Positions 1-5,547 of a stretch of DNA of 6,432 nucleotides are shown piece after piece (within the stretch, counting starts at the first letter, position 1; each line of letters opens with the position of its first letter). The stretch comes from a candidate division WOR-3 bacterium. GTDB lineage: Bacteria > SDB-A. Where the stretch lies: assembly GCA_016926475.1 (NCBI GenBank), contig JAFGON010000009.1, forward strand, positions 1-6,432, read 5' to 3'. A model generated the notes under the pieces. It worked only from the letters and a program-made list of their open reading frames with translations, ran no database searches and was not told the origin of the DNA. The translations under genes were made by a program, and so were the position numbers.

Positions 1-875
1 GAAGGAATCCCTGTATAGAAGTAACCCAGAAACAATCCTTCATCTTTATCAAAAACATCCACCCTGTGCCCCCTCTCTTCTCCACCCTGCGCCCAGAGAA
101 CAAAGATTTTTCCTCTTCGAATACGCATATCCCAAACGATAGAATTAAAATTATGATCTTCGCTGAAAATAACTTCATAGGGAGTGTTGCCTTTAACCGA
201 AAACATTAGATTCCCGCTTGGATCGTACTTATAAATTCGATAATCAGCTATGCTCGTGTAATATAAATTGCTTTCTTCGTCTAGTTCCATAGCGCATGAC
301 CTGTAAGCGTTTGCTTTCCATAGATCCATTTCTTTTATATCTTTATCAATGACACCAAATTCACCAAGGACTTCACCCCTGGAATTCAACAATAAAATAA
401 CGTTTTCGCTTTCTTTTGCAATTGACAGAGCTTGATTTACATAAATATGTGAAGTGTCCAGCGCAGCAACATCGAAGATGACACCTCCTGGAATAATAAA
501 TGTTCGAAAGTACTCCATTTCAGAATTAAAGATTACAATCTTGTTCATTTGATCTATGAAGTAAAAGAATCCTGCAGTATCTCTGTCTAATCTTGGTCTC
601 AAAAAAGAAAATTCTCCCGGCGCTTCGCCTTTTCCGCCGAATTCGGATATCAATCCGCCACTGTCATTAAACAAAAAGATTCTTGATGCCATGTGATCCA
701 ATACTAAATATCTGCCTTTATTGTCGATTTCAAAACCTGTTGGCGTAAAAAAAGGATTCTCGTTTCCGTCAATTTCAAGTATTTTTTCAAATTTGTATAT
801 CTCTTTTTCTTTTTGCTTCGCACAACTCATTAGGGTTAGCACAACTAAAAGAGATACAAGCTTTGATTTTCTCAT
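1..875 (-). CDS. 6-bladed beta-propeller lipoprotein (3'-truncated by window edge)
   Basis: Reading the minus strand from ATG at 875 gives 291 codons with no stop before the left edge, so the C-terminus is missing. Residues 1-17 form a lipoprotein signal peptide (MRKSK, hydrophobic run, then lipobox LMSC with Cys18), so the protein is predicted to be lipid-anchored in the envelope. The rest reads as NHL/6-bladed beta-propeller repeats: a hydrophobic strand with an Asp-turn followed by an 'I-x-x-F/Y-(N/D)-x-x-G' strand. Examples are YLVLDHMASRIFLFNDSGG (about 56-74), followed by SEFGGKGEAPGEF, then FFYFIDQMNKIVIFN (about 103-117) and YRIYKYDPSGNL (about 212-223). The 'G-x-G-x-x-P-G-E-F' turn is typical of these propellers. 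Ligand or partner is unknown. An in-frame ATG at 887 is the other possible start; I prefer 875 because the -10 box at 896-901 would leave 887 leaderless and the signal peptide fits better. There is no strong Shine-Dalgarno sequence. Confidence 0.85.
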   Translation of the reverse strand, partial: MRKSKLVSLLVVLTLMSCAKQKEKEIYKFEKILEIDGNENPFFTPTGFEIDNKGRYLVLDHMASRIFLFNDSGGLISEFGGKGEAPGEFSFLRPRLDRDTAGFFYFIDQMNKIVIFNSEMEYFRTFIIPGGVIFDVAALDTSHIYVNQALSIAKESENVILLLNSRGEVLGEFGVIDKDIKEMDLWKANAYRSCAMELDEESNLYYTSIADYRIYKYDPSGNLMFSVKGNTPYEVIFSEDHNFNSIVWDMRIRRGKIFVLWAQGGEERGHRVDVFDKDEGLFLGYFYTGIP

Positions 876-895
876 AGAGCATCTCATTAAGTTGA

Positions 896-924
896 ATTAT
901 AGTAAAATTTTGGAACCATTTCAT
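896..924 (-). promoter_or_regulatory. Candidate sigma-70 promoter of the propeller lipoprotein gene
   Basis: On the minus strand there is a perfect TATAAT -10 box (plus-strand 896-901). Seventeen bases upstream of it is ATGAAA (919-924), matching TTGACA at 4 of 6 positions. Transcription would begin near 889, leaving a leader of about 14 nt before ATG 875. The -10 is convincing; the -35 is weak. Confidence 0.45.
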
Positions 925-976
925 TTTCTATTGATAAATTTTCTGTTTGCCCCAACAAATGAATTCACAATTGAAA

Positions 977-997
977 GGTATGATGTATTATCATACC
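977..997. promoter_or_regulatory. Perfect inverted repeat, likely operator of the decayed toxin-antitoxin locus
   Basis: GGTATGAT (977-984), five bases, then ATCATACC (990-997): a perfect 8-bp inverted repeat ending 10 bases before the antitoxin start codon at 1008. It overlaps a possible promoter, TTCACA (964-969), 16 bases, TATTAT (986-991). Ribbon-helix-helix antitoxins normally bind such palindromes to repress their own operon, so this is inferred to be the surviving autoregulatory operator. No good ribosome binding site is visible between it and the ATG. Confidence 0.5.
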
Positions 998-1007
998 GAA
1001 AACAATT

Positions 1008-1190
1008 ATGAAAAAAATTAAAATTTCTATCACTTTTGACGAAAAATTCCTCAAAAACATAGATTAACTTGTAAGAAAAAAGGCTTTTAAAAACAGAATC
1101 CAGGCTATACAAAAATCATTGGAAGAAAAGTTGATAAAAATACAGAAAACAAATTTAGCCAAAGAATTATTAAAACTCCATCCATCATAA
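1008..1190 (+). pseudogene. Ribbon-helix-helix antitoxin, interrupted by an in-frame stop
   Basis: One reading frame runs from ATG 1008 to TAA 1188-1190 (60 codons plus stop) but has an internal TAA at 1065-1067 (codon 20). The first part reads MKKIKISITFDEKFLKNID. After the stop the same frame continues LVRKKAFKNRIQAIQKSLEE and then KLIKIQKTNLAKELLKLHPS. This is the layout of MetJ/CopG-type antitoxins: an N-terminal DNA-binding beta strand (KISITFD), helix A (FLKNID-LVRKK), then a second helix (NRIQAIQKSLEEKL) and a C-terminal toxin-binding tail. A single base change (AAA to TAA would restore Lys) explains the break. It precedes a shattered MazF-like toxin remnant, as expected for a TA operon. 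The product as it stands would be a 19-residue peptide, so it is presumed non-functional. The fold assignment is from motif recognition. Confidence 0.65.
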
Positions 1191-1199
1191 AAAAAAATT

Positions 1200-1416
1200 G
1201 AAACCGTAATAGCCCTATCAGCAACAAGCCGGTCTCAAACAGCGATTTTCCCTTTAAGGTTGTAAATCGAAAATACAAAATTTCCTAAAAAATTATGGCT
1301 AAAAATCAGTCAGATCAGAACCCTTTCGGCATAAGGATTGTGGCAAAATCGATAGACCAGCACCTGAAATAATTGAGAAAGCAATTGAAGGATTAACCGA
1401 GGTAATAAACATATAA
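1200..1416 (+). pseudogene. MazF/PemK-like toxin remnant, truncated and multiply frameshifted
   Basis: Pieces of a MazF/PemK-type endoribonuclease toxin can be read in order but in changing frames. They are VIALSATSRSQTAIFP (frame of 1200), PFKVVNRKYKIS (frame of 1250), KFPKKLWLKISQIRTLSA (1278-1331), RIVAK (frame of 1334), and IDRPAPEIIEKAIEGLTEVI ending at TAA 1414-1416 (frame of 1333). Their order matches the family's central 'TS...PFEV' strand, the 'DQIRT' strand and the C-terminal 'G.L..E.l..v...L' helix. The N-terminal section with the usual 'RG-I-V-V-x-F-P' start and 'RP-A/V-V/L-V' strand is absent between the antitoxin stop and 1200, implying a deletion as well as several indels. No functional product is possible. 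The specific family is inferred from the fragments and the antitoxin next door. Confidence 0.55.
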
Positions 1417-1619
1417 TTTTTTTTAAGAAATATTCAGCTACATTAAGTATAAACTATATATGACAGTGACACTTATAGGTAAGTTTTAAACCCATAGGTA
1501 AATACACACGATGTACGAAAACACTTTAATCAGGAAAATAAACTTAAAGCATAATTACAGAATTACTTAGACAATCCAAAACCAGAAAAAACGATTTGAA
1601 AATCTTTTTGGGCGGACAT
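1417..1619. other. Gene-free AT-rich intergenic stretch
   Basis: No supportable gene is visible on either strand. The stretch contains a T-run right after the toxin remnant (from 1417), a short direct repeat ATAGGTAA at 1475-1482 and 1494-1501, and a weak AT hairpin near the end of the sigma factor gene (listed separately). An ATG at 1511 opens a short + frame that stops after 19 codons and has no convincing homology. The composition suggests decayed sequence continuing from the TA remnant. Confidence 0.5.
1586..1609 (-). terminator. Weak AT-rich hairpin, possible terminator of the sigma factor operon
   Basis: AAAAA-C-GATTT (1587-1597) can pair with AAATC-TTTTT (1600-1609), leaving one bulged C. 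On the minus strand it lies about 11-35 bases beyond the sigma factor stop and ends in a run of T. The stem has almost no G-C pairs, so its strength as an intrinsic terminator is doubtful. Confidence 0.25.
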
Positions 1620-2495
1620 TTACATTTGAAGAATAGTTTCGAGTTTTTCCTGGTCTATGATTTTTCTGACTTGTAGAAAAAAATCCGGGGACTTATAAAT
1701 AGGTTGTAGAGAAAAAAGCTTTCCACTCGTCTCTTCGAACCATCTGTCCAGATCAACAGTTTTGTTCGAGCATTTATCTCTTAATTCACCAAAAGTCCCT
1801 TCTCTGCTTTGCTGAATCGAATCCGCGCTGCTCGGTTTAAAGAGTATATGTGCTTTCAATTCGCACCTGCAAAGATTTTTGGGGTCTACAAGCCCGCAGT
1901 TATTTTTCATAAATGAATAGATTTTTTTTCTCGCGCGGGACAGCATTTTTCTGAAATTCTCCGGTGAGATACCTACGATTTCAGCCCCTTCAAAGCCGTC
2001 AAATCCCAAGATTTCTCCGAGGATAAAAACAAACCTGTGCTTTCTGTCCAGGCATAAAATCATACCCATAAGGCAGTGATTTCTCGTCTCTTCGTAGAGA
2101 ATTTTTGCTTCGGTCTCGCTGGCTTTGAGTGTAGCATCCTTCGAATTTTGAATAATTTCAGAATATTGGCCGAATGAAACCAGTTGCTTTTCCGAACGTG
2201 TCTTTTGAGCGTCAAGAAGATAATTCATCATTATTCTGAAAAGCCAGGTTTTGAAGGAGCTCTTTTTTCTGAATCCTTTGAGGTTTGTTATAACTTTAAT
2301 GAGAATTTCCTGCGTAGCATCTCTGGCATCCTCAAAATTTCCCAGCATTCTCAGAGAGACGTTGAACACATAGGATTGGTACTTCTGGATAAGCTTCTCA
2401 AGCGACAAAACTTTTCCTTCCAGCACCTGGTCTATAAGGACAAAATCATCTTCATTCTCCAAAATAGTTTTATTTTGCATAGACCCTTTCACCAT
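1620..2495 (-). CDS. Sigma-70 family (ECF-like) RNA polymerase sigma factor with Cys-containing C-terminal extension
   Basis: A 291-residue cytoplasmic sigma factor that would direct RNA polymerase to a specific promoter set. Region 2 is at about 35-100: the core-binding helix carries FEDARDATQEILIKV (54-68), and the 2.3/2.4 melting and -10 recognition segment is SSFKTWLFRIMMNYLLDAQK (79-98). A polar linker (101-140) follows. Region 4 is at about 141-195, with the helix-turn-helix GAEIVGISPENFRKMLSRAR (170-189) reading the -35. Beyond it lies a roughly 95-residue extension absent from minimal ECF factors. It begins with CGLVDPKNLCRC (200-211), whose three cysteines could bind metal or respond to redox (inference). 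I recall related factors with a similar CGLxNPxNPCRC signature after region 4. The ATG overlaps the stop of the upstream beta-helix gene by 7 bases, so translation is probably coupled. ATG at 2480 (codon 6, preceded by AAAGGG) is an alternative start. No anti-sigma gene is adjacent; the extension may serve for self-control (inference). Confidence 0.88.
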   Translation of the reverse strand: MVKGSMQNKTILENEDDFVLIDQVLEGKVLSLEKLIQKYQSYVFNVSLRMLGNFEDARDATQEILIKVITNLKGFRKKSSFKTWLFRIMMNYLLDAQKTRSEKQLVSFGQYSEIIQNSKDATLKASETEAKILYEETRNHCLMGMILCLDRKHRFVFILGEILGFDGFEGAEIVGISPENFRKMLSRARKKIYSFMKNNCGLVDPKNLCRCELKAHILFKPSSADSIQQSREGTFGELRDKCSNKTVDLDRWFEETSGKLFSLQPIYKSPDFFLQVRKIIDQEKLETILQM

Positions 2496-3889
2496 AGAAC
2501 TGAAACCTTTCTAGATTGTATCATTTCTCCCGCTTGCATTACAAAAAAGTATATCCCATGGGGAAAATTTTCAAATCTGAATTCCAAGGAACGCTCTCCA
2601 GTAATCATCTCATTTTCCAAAAGAATCTCTCTGAGAGATCCGTTTGATTCGTAAATTTTCAAGTCTACAACTTTGGGTGATTCCATCTGGAAAAATACCC
2701 TAAACCCTTCGCCAATTCGAAAGATACTGAACATATTTTTGCCATATCCGATAACTCCACCCGCGTTATCTTCAACACCTACATAACTTGTAATATCAGG
2801 AAAATCTATCCTCTCCGGCCCTCCGTACGCGCCCATATCGGTTCTCAATAAACCCATTGACGGATAAAGCGCGTACCCCGGATTTAACGAATCTTCAGGA
2901 TCAGACGGTGAAGTTGGATCCCCGGAGTCTACGCAAGGAGAAGACACGCTCAAATGTTTATTCGTATCAGCAAAACAAGGATCTGACCCGATGTTACCCG
3001 TACCTGCGTATCCGTTTTCTACACAGCAGTAATCCACTGCAACCCTTCCTCCGGCAGTGAGATATATGTTGGGATTTCCTCCGCTGTATGACATATTTCC
3101 CCAAACCACACAGTTTTTCAAAACAGCTACGCTTCCGTATACCCTTACACCCCCTCCTCTCTGGATAGAAACGTTGTTCACTATCGTGTTGTTTTCTATT
3201 AAAGCCGTGTCATCGACAGCCCCCCAGACCCAGATACCTGATCCTCCGTAGTCATCACCTCCTTCGTTTAGCATTATCAAGTTGTTTCTTATGACGCTAT
3301 GCGAATAAAATTCAGATACGCCCGCTCCGTACCTGCCATAGTTGAGCATTATGACATTTGATGTTATTCTCGGGCTCGCATCGGCAATTCTGATACCTCC
3401 GCCTCCTGCGCTGTGAAGACCTGATGAGACCTGCACGTTGTTGTTCACTATTAAATTGGCTTTTATAACGGGGGAGGCCGAATCTATAAATATTCCCCCT
3501 CCTTCCCTGAACAAAATTCCGCCGCTGTGGACATCCGGCCAGACAGTCCCCGTGCCTCCGGTCAAAGTGAAACCGCATAGAACTGAATTTGTGTCCTCAT
3601 GGTCGATGAATCTAACGCAAGACGCCGTGTCAGGATGATAAGGATTGCTCCCGTCAATTATTGTGCTGGAGATATAAGAATTGTCTCCTGTTGTCAAGAA
3701 GTTGCTTGCCACAGTTATTTTTTTCCCGAAAAACCTGATATTTTCATAATACCTGTTCGGCTCAACTAATACCGTGTCAAAATCCAGCGCGGAATTTATT
3801 GCCTGCTGTATGCTCGTGTAGTCATTCGGCACGTTTATTATCGTGCCCAATATCAGGGATGGAACAAAAAACAACGACAAGAATATCAT
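2489..3889 (-). CDS. Secreted right-handed parallel beta-helix protein with T9SS-like C-terminal domain
   Basis: A surface or secreted protein of 466 residues counted from ATG 3889. Residues 1-15 (MIFLSLFFVPSLILG) form a signal peptide. Next is the NosD/pectin-lyase-like opening NVPNDYTSIQQAINSALDFD (about 19-38), then glycine-headed beta-helix coils: GGGIFIDSASPVIKANLIVN (130-149), GGGIRIADASPRITSNVIML (163-182), SGIWVWGAVDDTALIENNTI (217-236) and GGGVRVYGSVAVLKNCVVWG (245-264). A DPCF...SPCVDSGDP segment and TDMGAYGGP (350-358) close the helix, as in many secreted beta-helix proteins. The last 85 or so residues (LKIYESNG..., then GIYFFVMQAGEMIQSRKVSV) resemble a Por/type IX sorting or FlgD-like domain, suggesting outer-membrane export or attachment. 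No catalytic residues are recognised; function unknown. The longer frame from GTG 3916 is rejected because GGAGG (3900-3904) lies inside it; TTG 3895 is the other candidate start. The gene heads an operon with the sigma factor. Confidence 0.82.
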   Translation of the reverse strand: MIFLSLFFVPSLILGTIINVPNDYTSIQQAINSALDFDTVLVEPNRYYENIRFFGKKITVASNFLTTGDNSYISSTIIDGSNPYHPDTASCVRFIDHEDTNSVLCGFTLTGGTGTVWPDVHSGGILFREGGGIFIDSASPVIKANLIVNNNVQVSSGLHSAGGGGIRIADASPRITSNVIMLNYGRYGAGVSEFYSHSVIRNNLIMLNEGGDDYGGSGIWVWGAVDDTALIENNTIVNNVSIQRGGGVRVYGSVAVLKNCVVWGNMSYSGGNPNIYLTAGGRVAVDYCCVENGYAGTGNIGSDPCFADTNKHLSVSSPCVDSGDPTSPSDPEDSLNPGYALYPSMGLLRTDMGAYGGPERIDFPDITSYVGVEDNAGGVIGYGKNMFSIFRIGEGFRVFFQMESPKVVDLKIYESNGSLREILLENEMITGERSLEFRFENFPHGIYFFVMQAGEMIQSRKVSVLW

Positions 3890-3899
3890 TTTCAATTTT

Positions 3900-3904
3900 C
3901 CTCC
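3900..3904 (-). promoter_or_regulatory. Ribosome binding site that decides the beta-helix gene start
   Basis: The minus strand reads AAAGGAGGAAAATTGAAAATG. GGAGG is 10 bases before ATG 3889 and 4 bases before TTG 3895. The upstream GTG at 3916 has no Shine-Dalgarno sequence and would place this one inside the coding region, so it is unlikely to be the start. Confidence 0.7.
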
Positions 3905-4010
3905 TTTTTTTTCCACTATTAAATTAGACGTATTTTTTGAAGATGTGTGACAAATTTTAGAAAAAAATATCTTTATCCAAAATATTCAATATAATTAGGA
4001 CTACTTAAAA
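3905..4010. other. Divergent intergenic region between beta-helix operon and MFS gene
   Basis: This AT-rich spacer must carry promoters for both directions. On the plus strand a perfect TATAAT lies at 3990-3995, but no good -35 is seen and the start codon is only 15 bases further on; AGGA (3997-4000) could be the ribosome site for ATG 4011. On the minus strand TTGTCA (plus 3948-3953) resembles a -35, but I find no good -10 at standard spacing. No palindromic operator is evident. Confidence 0.35.
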
Positions 4011-5273
4011 ATGCTGAAATTCATACACGGAAAATTCATCAAGGCGATAGCGATATACGCAGGAAGCCTGAAACTGTTTTCGAGAAACGCCAAGCTTTTC
4101 TTGGCTGGCTCTTTTTTCGTCGGTATGGGTTTTTCGGGGTTTACGCTTCTTTTTAACCTCTATTTGAAATCTATAGACATAGACGAAACGGGAATCGGGC
4201 ACATAATCACCGCGACCACCATGGGTACGCTTTTAATGGCAATTCCTGCCTCGATTCTGATAAGAAAAATATCGATAAAGAAAATTCTTCTTCTTTCTAC
4301 ACCTTTGACTATTTTCACGTACTTCATACAGATCGTCGGGTTCAACTACAACATGATAATCACCGGCGGAATACTATCGGGTATTTTCACAGTTTTTTTT
4401 CAAATAGCCGCCGCACCTTTTTTCATGAGAAATTCCACGCCAAAAGAAAGACCTTACCTTTTCAGTATGAACTTCGCCGCTCAACTCATAGCCGGGGTTC
4501 TCGGAAGCGTCATAGGGGGTTTTCTGCCAGGAATTATAGCGAGACTCGGACTTGTTCCGCACGTAACATACCGTTACACGCTTTTTATATTCGGTGGTCT
4601 TGTTCTAATCGCTTTACTGCCGTATCTTCTGATCAGGGAATGTTCTGAAAAGGAAATTAAAAACGACAAGTTCAAGTTCAAAACAGAGAAAAAAGTTGTT
4701 GTCCGATTGTTCCTTCCGAACCTGGTGACCGGTTTAGGCGCGGGGTTGAGTATCCCGTTCATAAATCTATACTTCGATGAGTTGTTTTCCGCCTCGACAA
4801 AAATGATTGGCATCGTATTCGCCGGCTCCCAGTTTTTGATGATATCTGGTATTCTTTTATCTCCACTGCTCGCTGAAAAACTCGGTAAGATAAAAACCGT
4901 AGTCTATTCACAGTTTCTGTCTATCCCTTTTCTTTTAATCATGGGGATGACAACTAATTTTTACTTCGCGGTCCTCGCTTTTCTAGTCCGAGCGGCACTC
5001 ATGAACATGGCTCAGCCCCTTTTCACCAACTACGCTATGGAACAGGTACACAAGGATGAACAGCCCCTGACCAATGCTTTGCTGGTAATTGCCTGGACGG
5101 CAGGCAGGGGCGTCAGTGCGAGTATAGGCGGATTTCTAATCGAGAGGTTTTCATACACCCTGCCCTTTTTTACAACAAGCGCATTGTATCTGGTTTCAAG
5201 CCTTTTGATACTTGGGTTTTTCGGACTGACACGCAAATCTGACAGAGAAGTTGATGTTCAAGGGCCAATATAA
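4011..5273 (+). CDS. Major facilitator superfamily (MFS) transporter
   Basis: A 420-residue inner-membrane protein, the usual length for a 12-helix MFS carrier driven by an ion gradient. Hydrophobic segments fall at roughly 28-50, 60-85, 92-110, 113-138, 152-175 and 188-208. A charged central loop follows (209-230, rich in K and E), then segments at 231-254, 264-288, 293-312, 315-338, 354-378 and 382-405: the 6+6 pattern of the family. The cytoplasmic loop after helix 2 (IRKISIKK, 84-91) and its C-half counterpart (AEKLGKIK, 288-295) stand where MFS motif A (G-x-x-x-D-R-x-G-R-R) occurs, but both are degenerate. Other family-like features are the Gly-rich helix 5 (GVLGSVIGGFLPG, 162-174) and helix 11 (GRGVSASIGGFLIERF). 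Substrate cannot be predicted; drug or metabolite efflux is possible. ATG 4011 is preceded by AGGA at 10 bases. The gene is transcribed alone and divergently from the beta-helix/sigma operon. Confidence 0.87.
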   Translation: MLKFIHGKFIKAIAIYAGSLKLFSRNAKLFLAGSFFVGMGFSGFTLLFNLYLKSIDIDETGIGHIITATTMGTLLMAIPASILIRKISIKKILLLSTPLTIFTYFIQIVGFNYNMIITGGILSGIFTVFFQIAAAPFFMRNSTPKERPYLFSMNFAAQLIAGVLGSVIGGFLPGIIARLGLVPHVTYRYTLFIFGGLVLIALLPYLLIRECSEKEIKNDKFKFKTEKKVVVRLFLPNLVTGLGAGLSIPFINLYFDELFSASTKMIGIVFAGSQFLMISGILLSPLLAEKLGKIKTVVYSQFLSIPFLLIMGMTTNFYFAVLAFLVRAALMNMAQPLFTNYAMEQVHKDEQPLTNALLVIAWTAGRGVSASIGGFLIERFSYTLPFFTTSALYLVSSLLILGFFGLTRKSDREVDVQGPI

Positions 5274-5341
5274 GAATTAGGATTTTTTAAATAGAATATA
5301 CACCAAAAATTTTATTAACTGCAAAAACCCTTTAATTAACG

Positions 5342-5380
5342 TCATAAAATACTTTACAAGGCATTGTAAAAATGTTATGA
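5342..5380. repeat. Nested AT-rich inverted repeat
   Basis: The inner arms TTTACAA (5353-5359) and TTGTAAA (5364-5370) are a perfect 7-bp pair around GGCA. The outer arms TCATAA (5342-5347) and TTATGA (5375-5380) are a perfect 6-bp pair, separated from the inner arms by 5 and 4 unpaired bases. No U-run follows on either strand, so it is not a typical terminator. A dimeric regulator site or an RNA 3'-end hairpin for the MFS transcript is possible. Confidence 0.55.
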
Positions 5381-5385
5381 AACAG

Positions 5386-5490
5386 TAACTCCGAGTCTTT
5401 GGAGCTAAAACTGCGGGGGTCATGCCCAGAGAACAGCAGGGTTGGACCGTAAACAGTCCAGCCTTCCACCTTAACCCTCTCATATTGCCC
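5386..5490. other. GC-richer segment with strong hairpin potential, function unknown
   Basis: This stretch is visibly richer in G and C than its flanks. It contains CTCC/GGAG (5389-5392 with 5401-5404) and a stem of GGTTGGAC (5440-5447) with GTCCAGCC (5456-5463): 8 pairs including one G-U on the plus strand, around an 8-base loop. AGGGTT (5438-5443) can also pair with AACCCT (5473-5478), extendable by GAG/CTC (5429-5431 with 5479-5481) after a bulge. It could be a small RNA, a conserved leader or trailer, or a copy of a dispersed repeat; I do not recognise a known RNA family. Confidence 0.35.
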
Positions 5491-5513
5491 TTTCTTTCAA
5501 CCTGCCTTAAAAT
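5485..5513 (+). promoter_or_regulatory. Candidate promoter of the DUF4342-lipoprotein operon
   Basis: TTGCCC (5485-5490, 4 of 6 to TTGACA), a 17-base spacer, then TAAAAT (5508-5513, 5 of 6 to TATAAT). Transcription would begin near 5520, giving a leader of about 28 nt that includes the strong ribosome site GGGAGG (5537-5542), five bases before GTG 5548. Confidence 0.45.
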
Positions 5514-5547
5514 AGCTTAATGTAATATTTTTAACTGGGAGGCAACT

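Larger units (their letters stand above)
5274..5547. other. Non-coding gap with structured elements
   Basis: No credible gene lies between the MFS stop and the DUF4342 start. The first 70 bases are AT-rich, with TTAATTAA at 5332-5339 and no classical intrinsic terminator. A nested palindrome (5342-5380), a GC-richer foldable segment (5386-5490) and a promoter (5485-5513) follow; each is listed separately. A minus-strand open frame across the gap (5277-5483) lacks a ribosome site and protein-like character. Confidence 0.6.

Noticed and set aside
721-1011. Plus-strand open frame of 96 codons
   Set aside because: It lies mostly antisense to the propeller lipoprotein, whose lipobox and repeats are clear, and has no ribosome site or recognisable domain.
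921-1112. Minus-strand open frame of 63 codons
   Set aside because: It is antisense to the antitoxin remnant and its operator, is Phe/Asn-rich as expected from AT-rich noise, and has no ribosome site.
1511-1619. Short plus-strand reading with a stretch (INLKHNYRIT) reminiscent of alanine racemase N-termini
   Set aside because: The match is only a few residues, there is an in-frame stop right after it, and nothing else of the enzyme is present.
2184-2654. Plus-strand open frame of 156 codons
   Set aside because: It is antisense to the sigma factor and the end of the beta-helix gene, both of which have recognisable domains; its composition is unlike a real protein.
3312-3578. Minus-strand Arg-rich open frame of 88 codons
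   Set aside because: It is an out-of-frame shadow of the beta-helix repeats (Gly codons read as Arg).
5277-5483. Minus-strand open frame of 68 codons across the gap after the MFS gene
   Set aside because: It has no ribosome site or domain, and it spans two unrelated composition blocks (the GC-richer segment and AT-rich DNA). The underlying signal is better explained as RNA or repeat structure.
5386-5490. tRNA, SRP RNA, RNase P RNA, cobalamin riboswitch or integron attC site
   Set aside because: I looked for the T-loop GGTTCGA, the SRP apical loop, the RNase P core motifs, the cobalamin conserved boxes and paired attC RYYYAAC/GTTRRRY sites; none fits.
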